A stretch of 64,000 nucleotides of DNA from Reticulascus tulasneorum. Its lineage: Eukaryota > Ascomycota > Sordariomycetes > Glomerellales > Reticulascaceae. Of the stretch, positions 54,927 to 64,000 are shown in pieces. Position 1 is the stretch's first letter, and the number at the start of each line of letters is the position of its first letter. The DNA is taken from positions 4,030,001-4,094,000 of the forward strand of contig LSAX01000003.1 in assembly GCA_001557505.1 (NCBI GenBank). Reading direction: 5' to 3'. Both the position numbers and the translations under genes were made by a program. The notes under the pieces are model-generated. The model was not told the origin of the DNA, searched no databases, and saw nothing but the letters and a program-made list of their open reading frames with translations.

Positions 54927-55872
54927 CTTGAATTGCTGTTCTAATATTTCTGGTTTGATAAGGCGATGTATTTGAGAAGAGAAGGCTGGAGAAGATAGAC
55001 AAGATGGCGTGATGATGGGCAGACTTATATGGACAACCGCTCTTCGTGACTCGGTGACCGCGGTTTTAATCTTGTGCCGTCAATCACTTACAACAAAGAC
55101 TCCTTTTTCTGAGAAATGCAAGTAGTCCAGTCGATATGCAGGACGTTCCGGATGACCGCGTATTGATCTCCGCCTGCTCAAGCGGGGATGGTTGCCAGCC
55201 ACCCATGGAAACACGGTTCACGCCTCTAGAATGACTTGGTGGTGTCGGTGAGCAGGCGGGATCCAGCGCATAGGAATATTGCCAAGAGGTGTTGGTTATC
55301 GACAGACTGTCGAGATGTTCGATAAATGTCGCTGCTTTAGTCACCGTCTGCCCGGGCGCACTCACAATAGATCATCTAGTTGCTCTAGGGGGCTTGTAAT
55401 TGGTGCGGGACTGATCCGAATAGATGAGCATTGACTTCGGTGTTCCAACGCCTCACAGGCGCAGCAAGGCACCGCAGAAACACAACCAACAGACCTCGGC
55501 TAGAATCCCGCGACCAATCTTGTGCGCGACCAGGAGGACAATCGCGGGACGGCGGTAGATAACGACGTCTACCTGTGCTGTGCATCAACTTCCCTCGAGT
55601 CCGGGCGAGGAATTCCTGTTCTGCGATCGGCCCGTTTCCTCTCAGGTTAATGATTGACACAGTGATACAATCCAATCAAGAACGTGTCTTCGGATTTTGA
55701 TACAACTGATCCGATTGGAAATGCCAAGCATAGCCGGCCTGCCATGATCTTAGTGTGGGCAATCGTGGTCAAACTCTCTCGAGTAACTTAGTTCTTCACC
55801 TCATCGTGTCTCTTGCGCCAGTTTTCCTTCTGAGCATTGCTCGACCTGTTATCCATTTTCGGTCCAAAGATT
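54927..55872. other. Intergenic; promoters of the peptide and UstYa-like copy 2
   Basis: Only short frames (for example 55084-55365, minus) without recognisable features. Confidence 0.45.
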
Positions 55873-56586
55873 ATGATGACCTCTCTTTTGCGCCTCTTTA
55901 CCAAGAGAACATACACTTCACTTAGTGAAGAGCAAACCCTTTTCACAAAATCTAAACTATATGAGCCATCGTCGGAGCTTGACGAGAAAGATGAGGCACA
56001 TCTCCAACTTTCCCAACTCAGTCGAAGGGTACACTTTCTTTACGCCTTGTCGACCGCTCTCGCCATTTTGATTTTCCTCATGACAACACTCTGGATTAGA
56101 CTGGCCGTCATATGTCCAACTTGTGCGTCCTCCCAAGAAATGTCGAGGCTGTCTTGCGGCGGCTCCATAGCCGAGGCAAAGTCGCTTGGGTGTACCTTCG
56201 ACATACTCTCTAAGGCCTGGCTGCCAGCAGACTGCAGCCGACTCGGTTCTGAGGAGTATCTCCGAGATTCTTGGAGCTGGGCTCATACGGGGTGGGGTAT
56301 ATATGCCGATCGTGCGCAAACGCGTGAACTCACGATGGAGGAGCTCATGGGATACGCAGATTCAGGGCTGAAGTGGTACGGGACCGAGCGCGAACACCTC
56401 GTGCACTGTGCTTGGGGACTAAAGCGGGTTCTCCATGCCTATACCAACGGAACAAAGATGGACTACATCATTCAGCAGCTTCATCATACAACACATTGCG
56501 TAGATCGGCTGTATATGAGTGCTGTCAAGGCGCCGGATATTGATGTTGTTCTTGGAAAAGGGAACATTCGGTTTGGTCTTTGCTAG
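55873..56586 (+). CDS. UstYa-like protein, divergent, copy 2
   Basis: An intronless protein of 237 aa from the first ATG. Membrane span at about residues 53-76 (VHFLYALSTALAILIFLMTT). The lumenal part begins CPTCASSQEM and has GCTFDILSKAWLPADC, then TMEELMGYADSGLKWYGT. Two H-x2-HC motifs follow: EHLVHCAWGLKR and HHTTHCVDRLYM. This is the arrangement of the UstYa-like-other subgroup, in which the first block (G-C-x-F-D-x-L) is also typical. It is likely an oxidase acting with copy 1, but could act alone on another metabolite. Its intronless structure differs from copy 1, so the two are not recent duplicates. Confidence 0.78.
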   Translation: MMTSLLRLFTKRTYTSLSEEQTLFTKSKLYEPSSELDEKDEAHLQLSQLSRRVHFLYALSTALAILIFLMTTLWIRLAVICPTCASSQEMSRLSCGGSIAEAKSLGCTFDILSKAWLPADCSRLGSEEYLRDSWSWAHTGWGIYADRAQTRELTMEELMGYADSGLKWYGTEREHLVHCAWGLKRVLHAYTNGTKMDYIIQQLHHTTHCVDRLYMSAVKAPDIDVVLGKGNIRFGLC

Positions 56587-56881
56587 AAGACTTGCTGTCC
56601 ATATGTCCATAGCATGATGAACTAAAATTAACAGCATATGATGAGAGATCGAATTTTCTCCCTTGGGACCCAAACAACGCTTGGTATAAATTTGCACTCA
56701 GTTCTGATTCATGGACCCAGTTTCAACATTCAACACTTTATGATTAGCACTTCTACCAAGTTCAGGTGTCTACTTTCTCAAAGACGGCTAATTCCGCACA
56801 ATTTATTTCATTCCATGATCCATGATCCAGTATCAACGCAGACTCTTGATAGATTGCCAAAGCTAGCTGCCTATCAAACAA

Positions 56882-58039
56882 TCATTCTGATACCGACGCA
56901 GCATTAAGTTGAGCTGGCCAGTATTCTTGCACAAACTGAAGTGGCTCCTTCAACCATGGCGTCTCCATGTTATGATTTCTGTCAAAGACATGACTTCCAG
57001 TTTGGTAGGTGAGATATAGCGGAACATCCGGCTGCAGACTCTTGAGTTTCGTTGCCCAATTCTCTGTTTGTTGCCACGGAAGCTACACCTTGTCAGTCCA
57101 TCCACTATCATGCAATTACGTACACATCATCACGCAATAAATAACGATAAACTCACATCCTCGTCCTCTTTCGAATGATATAGTAGAATTGGTGGCAGCG
57201 GTCCGGCCGTCTCCAGACTAGTCATTGGATCGATCCAAGACATGTCTCCCGAAATGTCGCAAAATCTCTTAGCCTGAACCATGGCATGCAAAAGCGGCAT
57301 CCTGCTGCCGAACCTGGCCCGCGAGCAAATCGTCCCTGGCTCTAGGCTTGCCAGGTGTTCCTCTACTATAGAGTATGGGTATATCGCCGTATACGCACTT
57401 GCAATATCATAAGACCTCTCTTTTCCTAGTACCTCCGGTACGGTGAGCAGCGTTGAAAGGTCGACGGCCGGATACTGCAAGAATAGCAGCTTGATTGGTA
57501 AGCTGGTAAGGCTGAGAAGAGCCGTCTGCGCGGTATAATAGCCCCCAGCGCTCTCGCCACCAATAAGAAGATTATTAATATCTAGACTGAGGCTTGGAAG
57601 GGTTTTATGGAGGAGTTTCTCTACGTCCTTCTCAACCCATCCCCAGAAGGATCGGATATCCTCAATAGAATCAGTTACCTCGTGCTCGGGGCGAAGTCGG
57701 TAGTCTGGTGCTATAATTACGGCGCCATGTTTAAGTGCCAACTCAAGAAAACTATAATCTGTCAGCATCAAGACGCTCTAGACACTACTAGAGTTAGTAG
57801 TATGGCACTGCTCACAATGGCCTTATAGAAGCATCTGCCTGTCCTTCAGACCATCCGCCTCCGTGAAACCGCACTAACAAGGGACGCGGTCCGGGGGGTA
57901 GCTGTTTAGGTATGATAAAGAAGGCGTATATGGGTTGGTCATCAACATATTTGTAAGCAGTGCGGTATGTGTCGAACTGATCGAGGATATTTAACGAGTT
58001 TTCCCATTGGGTGGTAGGGTCAATGGTGTAGGGTTCCAT
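56882..58039 (-). CDS. Alpha/beta-hydrolase (HSL/carboxylesterase type)
   Basis: Three exons (58039-57816, 57775-57157, 57082-56882) encode 347 aa with consistent phases. The first intron is short (40 bp) with a TACTAAC branch site; the second is 74 bp. Motifs: the oxyanion-hole HGGGWSEGQ (exon 1), PDYRLRPEHE (a hallmark of the HSL family), the nucleophile GGESAGGYYT, the acid expected in YHSKEDED and the His in QTGSHVFDR (exon 3). No signal peptide is visible. In fungal clusters such enzymes hydrolyse esters, lactones or peptide-like intermediates. It is convergent with UstYa-like copy 2 and in tandem with the FAD oxidase. Confidence 0.85.
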
Positions 58040-58570
58040 AATGGGTTAGGTAGACAATCCGCAGCTGTTTGCAGAATCCGAACGAATGACTACAAAGCAA
58101 AACTTGATTGATCTTGGATGGACATCAACATCGACTTAAATCACCTTCCAACTGTATAGTTTCAAGTGAACATTACAAATCAAGATGATGCCAGCGGAAG
58201 GATTCCCGGTGGCCCGTCAATGTTCGTTTTCCTGGTGTATCTACTAGTCACGATGATGTTTCTCGTCCCATGCGCTATTGCGTTATTGGCTAGCAGCAGG
58301 GCAAGTTTCTTGGCATATATTTTTCAAGCTGCCCAGGCCACCCCACGTCCATTTCAATCCGAAGGGAACGCAAGCTCTCCTCTTTTTTAAAGCCTAATAA
58401 CTCATGCTCGTGATGGGCTTCTATACTGTAATAACATCTGGGTCCTGGTATCGTGTTGATGGTTGATTCTATTTACTACTAGGAGGGAATAACAGAAGCT
58501 GATAGATCGGATACATATCCTTTTGTTGGTGATAATCAAAAGAAAGGCAGATATTTCCTCACGATATTCC
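58040..58570. other. Intergenic, no gene seen
   Basis: Promoter of the hydrolase gene and 3' flank of the oxidase gene. A hydrophobic 74-codon frame at 58166-58390 (plus) is not supported further. Confidence 0.4.
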
Positions 58571-60278
58571 TCAAACAGTCCGGGGAATCTTGAAGCCTGA
58601 CATGCGCAAAGTTTGGAAGACACCGTCTGGGTCATACTTCGTTGAAGCAGCCCGGAGCTTGGCGTGGGCGTCTGGCCCAACTGTAAGGAGAGGATCCTGT
58701 GCTTTGGCGGCATAGTTTAGATACTTCCAGTCCCAGCTGACACCAAGCTCTTTGGCATATGTATCAACAGCATCAACCCACCCCTTCATAATAGGATACG
58801 CTTTCGCCTCATCATCAGCCCCTTGGATGCCAAGTTCTGCAAGGAACATGATACCATGGCCATCTTGCATCCAGTAATCGAGCCCCATAACATTGCCGCC
58901 ATTATTAACCCCATGCTCTGCAATAATTCTGTTCATCGGCTGGAAAGCACACATTGTGTTGAAGTTCTTGCCCTCCGACAATGTTTCCGTTAACTTCTTG
59001 ACGATTCTCTCGTGCTGCTGAGCAGCATACTTCATGACTCGGGCGTCATTCTTGAAGGAAAGGGTAAACCAAATGTTCCTATATAATTATAACTAGTCAG
59101 CTTCTATAGCCCAAGTCACAATCTGTCTTACCTTTGACCAGCTAGTTGACCAGGATTTTCTGACCTGACAAGCTCGGTCATGGGCACAACACCACTGTTG
59201 CTGGATAGTACATGGCCGACCTTACGATACACGTCAACCGCAGGAGGGTCAATGGCACCCATCGTGTTTTCAAGGCCGAGATGGAGAACCATCCCCCCAG
59301 CCGCGGGAATATTGCCAAAGTACATGATGGATGTCGTGTTCTGGTCCAGATGAGCAGACTCAGTAAACTCTGCCATGGCGTCAATGGCGGCATCTGCTGC
59401 TACTAGATCCAAAGAAAGAAATGCTCCCCAGATATTTGGATGAGCAGGATCTGGAAACTCGATGACCTGCAGGTCAAACCTCGTGATCAAACCAAAATTT
59501 GCCGAACTGCCTTTCAAGACGACCCAAAGGTCTGAATTCTCCCGAGCGTTAGCATTGATGACGGATCCATTTGCAATGACTACCTGAAAATTGACGACCG
59601 AGTCGCAAGCCATGCCGTGAGATGCGGAGTGGAACGAGTTGCCACCCCCAGTGAGGAACCCCCCGACTCCAACTTTGCCTGCACGGCCGCCAGCTACTGT
59701 CACGCCATATGGAGCTAATGTTTCATAGACGTCTTGCCAAAGACCGCCTGGCTGAAGCGAAGCCATCTTACTGTCTGCGTTGTATGTTGTTGCATTCATT
59801 TTACCTGTTGATGTCAGCATGGCCATGTACTTCCTACCAAGGCTGTGAGGAAGAAACATGAGGCATACCAAAGTCGATTGTTACGCCATCTTCGACGCTG
59901 TTAGATAGAGGGAAAGACCCATGACCACCTCCGCGAATCCCAAAGGTGCAGTTGTGCAGTACCAGAGTTCTAATGACAGTAGAAGTATCTTCTGCCGTGG
60001 AAGGAAGCACCATACACCATGGACGTAAGGCGGCGCTGATGGACCAGTAGGAGTCGATGCGGGCCTCGTAGCCTGTCTGGTTTGGAAATAAAACCTTCTC
60101 CGCCAATCCGGCAGCAACCAGGCTCTTACACTACGGCCGATCAGCAATCAGAATTCGTCACACATGAGTGAAGACTGACGCAGGTTACAGCTGGCGTCGG
60201 AGAACATCTCGTTGCTAGAGCAGCGACTTGAAATATCGATGCCACGATTGTAATTCTAAGCGGGCCATGATATCTCAT
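58571..60278 (-). CDS. Secreted FAD-linked oxidase (PCMH-type)
   Basis: Four exons (60278-60189, 60130-59869, 59804-59132, 59078-58571) encode 510 aa; phases agree at every junction. The 30-codon first exon gives the signal peptide (RITIVASIFQVAALATRC). The FAD-binding PCMH domain follows: CMVLPSTAEDTSTVIRTL, IRGGGHGSFPLSNS (the His is the usual covalent flavin attachment residue), VAGGRAGKVGVGGFLTGGG. The second covalent Cys of bicovalent enzymes is not visible (KVGVGG region). The C-terminal substrate domain ends with KYLNYAAKAQDPL and KYDPDGVFQTL, as in berberine-bridge-type oxidases. Such enzymes oxidise alcohols, sugars or alkaloid-like intermediates. Its place beside UstYa-like genes suggests a late oxidation step. 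Confidence 0.9.
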
Positions 60279-62425
60279 CGTCACGATAGGTCCGGGTGTC
60301 GCCCCAATGCAGATTTTTACAGATCAGAAAGCGTTTGCCACAGAAAGGGATCAGGTCAAGAGATGGATGAGCAAAGTTGGAAACAAGATACTAGAAGGCA
60401 GCGACGAGTCGACTTTATATTGTTATGCGTATATATGTTTTATTAACCTGAATGCTGCGTGCTACTCACATCCTTGTTGTGCCACTCCCACATCCAATCC
60501 CCTTTGTTCAACACCAGTGAGCTTCCTGTGAAATGCGGCTGGAGCTGTTCAGATCGGACCTCGGGGCAACCAAGGTCTCGGCTTAAGACAAGTAATTTTT
60601 ATTACCTCAGAAAACCCATTCTTGGAGATTCAGCCATTGGTGCGCAGGAACCAAATCTTAGCCACTGTCATACATTTCTCAACTACGGGCAGAGAACCAT
60701 GTAAGACGGGGCCTTGGTCTGCGCACAGAATGCCGCAGATGACTGTGTAAGGCCGGCTGCTCGTCCGAAAAGCTAGTCAAAGCTGCGTCATTCATACCGC
60801 GTTTTCCGCCGCTTCGGATGGATGCGCAATCTTTCGGTCTGAAACCGAGTTGGCCGTCATCGAACGGACCGTTCATCCTTTCGAAACAAGAACACAATTA
60901 GCTATTGTTTGACACTGTGTGGGATACCAATGACCAGTTTTCAAAGCCATCGAAGTGTTTGTGAATGCAGACGGCAATTTTCCTGCTCAGTGTCACATAT
61001 GTCGCAGTATGAATTGCACCAACTCCCCTTTAATTCTTTCAATTTTGTCGATAGCTATTCTGGTGCTTTTCTGCAGGTCTTTATCTGTTGGGGTTATCGA
61101 AATCCCTTTGCTCGGAGCCTCCACTCAATGCCATGGCCCCAGGGGGGAGCATGTGGAACTCTGAATTTCTTAGGTCACGCCTTCTTTTGACTGCTGCCGC
61201 AAGAGTCCTCAATTGCTCTCAACAATTAGGTCCCAAGAATCTCTATTGAAGCCCGTACATAATGTGACCAGCACTGCATGAATTGGTCTGCACTGGCTCC
61301 CAGGCTTTGCAGCCCACTGGGCTTATTCGTGGTACGTAAGGTCTAGGATGCCAACGATGCACACAGGGGTTGACAGTGGCTGAAGGCCCTGGAACCTGCC
61401 GAAGTCAAGAATGAGTGAATCAGAGCCCCTGGGAAACCTGGCGCAGCACGCATACCATTTCCATAAATACCATTTCCCAAGGTCATATGTGAGCTATCTA
61501 ATTACGCAATCCCTAATGGTAAACCGAGTGGCAGTTCATCGCTAAGAATGTGCAGGGATTTGGAAGACACCTCCCTCAGGCGCAAGAACACGGCGGCCCC
61601 CACCATGCTGACGACGCAAACGGTGAGTTTAATCTTAGCATCCACCACCCTGTCATTGGGGTCCTTTCTCGCGTGTTCGGTCACTAGTTATCAGCCGTTG
61701 TTTTCAGGGGCACGCACACTGAAGCGCGAGGCTATAATTGTATTCCGTCTATATGAGGCCGCTTGCACTAGCGCTACCATTTAGAAAGTAAATCATCGTA
61801 TGGCGCATACTTGTGACGAACATTGGGCGGCCAGTCCACCGGAAAGCACTGGTGAGAGCAACCAGGTAAGACTCGTTTTGGCGATCTACTCTTCCTTGAA
61901 CAAACGTGTCTATCTCTTCAAAAAACGTTTTAAGAAAAATTGAAGACAGACTAAAGTCGTACAAATGATACCAGAAATTGAAACTCATCCAACCTCACAG
62001 TCGCAGATGGCTAGAGACTTTTGAAGATGCAATCGTTTTACACATCCAACGAAACAAAGCATGCGTCACTAGAGGGAGGTCTAGACTAACTTACACAAGC
62101 TTCCCGCCGTGCCGACGGTACGGGTCGACCCACCAAGCTAGACAAATGTACCGCTGATCATTTAAGTACTGATAGTGTTTCGAAGGGGCGGGCAGATCGC
62201 AAAGCAAGGTTGCTGACTGATCGTTTATCGCAACTTTGTACTTTATGATGTAAACATCTTTGGCTACCTTAATATGGAAGCTTGATATTGTGCGCACCCT
62301 GACCACAGCAATCCCCCATTACGCCTCCACAACAAATAGCTGTCTGTCCCCAACCTTCCCGCTTATGGCCAGCAGTGCTAGACGTCTGCCAATGCCAAAT
62401 GGCGGTTACTCATGCGCAGTTTGAC
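60279..62425. other. 2.1-kb intergenic stretch, no gene seen
   Basis: Only short frames without domains, splice structure or terminal repeats. Weakly hydrophobic frames at 60955-61164 (plus) and 61502-61684 (minus) are not supported. Confidence 0.4.
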
Positions 62426-62746
62426 TCAGCATTTGCATACGCAGCTTCCATAAGGCGTGCCATTGTTTGAAGAGCACTACGCCAGTCCAAGATCAGCTTG
62501 TACATTCATTGAGTAAGGAATCATGCGACTGTCTATCTATGTATTCAAAATGTGGTGACGTACGTATGAGTTTGTGCACTGCTTCGAACCGCCATTGCGA
62601 CATTTCTTGGGGCACTGGGCAGTTCCCACTATGCAGCCATACCTGCGGACTAGAAGCTTGTCTCCATGGACAGCAACTGATTCATGGTCTGGGATTTTCA
62701 GAGCGGTGACCGCAGTCAAGATAGAAAAGATGAAGATTGAACGCAT
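62426..62746 (-). CDS. Eight-cysteine defensin-like secreted peptide
   Basis: Exon 1 (62746-62564, 61 codons) and exon 2 (62476-62426, 17 codons with stop) are joined across an 87-bp intron (GTACGT to GTAG, phase 0), giving 77 aa. The signal peptide is MRSIFIFSILTAVTA, followed by a propeptide ending LLVRR, a Kex2-type site. The 42-residue mature part has cysteines spaced C-x6-C-x3-C-x7-C-x4-C-x10-C-x-C-x-C. The C-x3-C and C-x-C pairs are the signature of the cysteine-stabilised alpha-beta (defensin) fold, and the ending CVCKC resembles fungal defensins such as plectasin. Two extra cysteines suggest a fourth disulphide. A role in antimicrobial defence is inferred from the family. Exon 2 is too short to be found by frame length; its four Cys codons in 16 support it. 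Confidence 0.7.
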
Positions 62747-64000
62747 TGCGTCTTCTTTGGAGGAATCTCAATTAGATAGTGCTGAGGAAAACGAAGAGAC
62801 CCAAACACTAGAAGAGAAGAGCGTTGACGCTCCTTATACATAATATATTTAGTAAATCAATTACTACGCCCTTCACCACAGCAGATAGCTCTGTATGCCT
62901 ACGTTCTTGGCCGTAAGGTTTGTCATTACGTCAATGTCGGCTCGATTCAAGTTACACGCAGGCAGGCAAATAACTCTGATGCCCGGTCTATACGCTTCCC
63001 CGCAATGAATGTGCCACTGAGATTCTCCATTGGTGAAGACTTTCTCGTTTATATTAAAACAGCTCTCGATTGAAATTGTTCTGCTGCATGCAGACTTGTT
63101 GGCTCGGTTTCATTAGAATACGGCTGGAGGCACTACTGCAACATCGTGACACACAACAACCTCCATGCCACCCTATCACCTAGGCATATTTTCTTCTACT
63201 CCTAAGTAGAAAGTTTTACGTCACTCTTTTACTAGTTAGCCTTACGTTGGGTATCTCTGTATTTTCTTCCGTGTGGCTACCCTGGTCACACGCTTCACGC
63301 TTCCGAACCGTCTCTTAATGAGGGGTTGCAGTCCAGCCAACGGGCACTTACTTGGTGGTCTAATCTTGCAAACAAATTGTGGCGCACAATGGTGCTCATA
63401 CTTCTACCCTACTTTTGTTCGAAGTCGCTGGCTTACAATGCTGATGTAAGGGCGATCCTCTTGGCGGAGTATGTCCGTATGGACCCACGACTTGGTAATT
63501 CGCAGCTATCTAAACACCAGCATTCGGCATATTATTCGTTTGTAACAATAATGTGCGACTCAGTTGTGCTATCCCAGGAAGCCGCCAGTCCTTGCTCGTT
63601 TGTGCATCAGCCGACCATGCATCTTTGACACGAACTTGACTCGCTGGTGCAGTTCCAAGACCATGCAAGCACATGCATGCATGGGAGAAGCAAGCTCGTC
63701 TTGCTCTCTAAGCCCTTAGTCATCTTTGACTTCAGCAGTTGGTGACCCAAGTCTTGATAATAAAACTCCCTATGAAGACGTGGGATTCGACGTTACGACA
63801 CTATTACTATGATGAAATCCGCTGCTTCAAGAATCTGCTCCATTAACAACTTTGGAAATAACCATTTGGATTCTACTGGATCCAGGGTTATCAGATCATA
63901 TGAAGTGACCAGATGCTGAGCCCACGTAGACTCTAGAGATCATATCCAGCTGCAGATTCCCTCGTAAAATAAGGTATCTTGTCTAGTCACCCTTGTTATT
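62747..64000. other. Window end, no gene seen
   Basis: Promoter of the defensin-like gene and AT-rich sequence. A 100-codon frame at 63326-63628 (plus) lacks recognisable features. Confidence 0.45.

Noticed and set aside
54649..55002. 117-codon Cys/Arg-rich minus-strand frame
   Set aside because: A shadow of the small secreted peptide read in another frame; the 57-codon frame has a proper signal peptide.
60279..62425. Search for an additional RiPP precursor or transporter
   Set aside because: No frame with a signal peptide plus dibasic repeats and no multi-span frame was found.

Overview
The window is nuclear DNA of a filamentous ascomycete (Pezizomycotina). Genes lie on both strands and carry short introns (about 49-132 bp) with GTAAGT/GTATGT-like donors and CTAAC/CTGAC-like branch sites. 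Fungus-restricted families are present: a Zn2Cys6 regulator, UstYa-like proteins, a XanA-type dioxygenase, a HeLo-like/kinase-like protein and a fungal defensin-like peptide. I cannot name the species. Exon boundaries were worked out by hand from splice signals and reading phase. Family names come from recognised motifs, not from searches.

Layout. 1-5 kb: sparse, with the end of a membrane protein gene and two small Cys/coiled-coil proteins. 5.2-8.8 kb: a large low-complexity acidic protein with one apparent frameshift. 9.5-18 kb: a RidA-family protein, several secreted proteins and a membrane protein. 18.5-24.4 kb: a head-to-head pair of kinase-domain genes. The left one (HeLo-like helical domain plus kinase-like domain) is broken twice, by a 13-bp tandem duplication and by a 610-bp MITE with an 8-bp target duplication; removing both restores an exact 512-codon frame. 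The right one is a kinase with Sel1-like and ankyrin regions. 25-32 kb: a secreted crystallin-like protein, a 3-kb gene desert and a secreted copper amine oxidase.

33.5-46.8 kb: the most coherent block. It holds an NCS1 nucleobase permease, a Zn2Cys6 regulator, an alpha/beta-hydrolase, a XanA-like 2-oxoglutarate dioxygenase, a second type of 2-oxoglutarate dioxygenase, a secreted nucleoside/nucleobase-type deaminase and a second XanA-like dioxygenase. All four promoter regions of this block contain the palindrome TCGGCCGA, usually with GATA sites. I read it as a nitrogen-responsive, pathway-specific cluster for uptake and oxidation of a purine-like or other N-heterocyclic compound.

46.9-52.4 kb: housekeeping-like genes (YwbE-domain protein, zinc alcohol dehydrogenase, coiled-coil protein, GNAT acetyltransferase). 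53-60.3 kb: a small specialised-metabolism group with two UstYa-like proteins, a 57-aa secreted peptide with a dibasic site between them, an alpha/beta-hydrolase and a secreted FAD-linked oxidase; it resembles a minimal fungal RiPP locus. 62.4-62.7 kb: an eight-cysteine defensin-like secreted peptide whose second exon is only 17 codons. The remaining intergenic stretches show no gene I can support.
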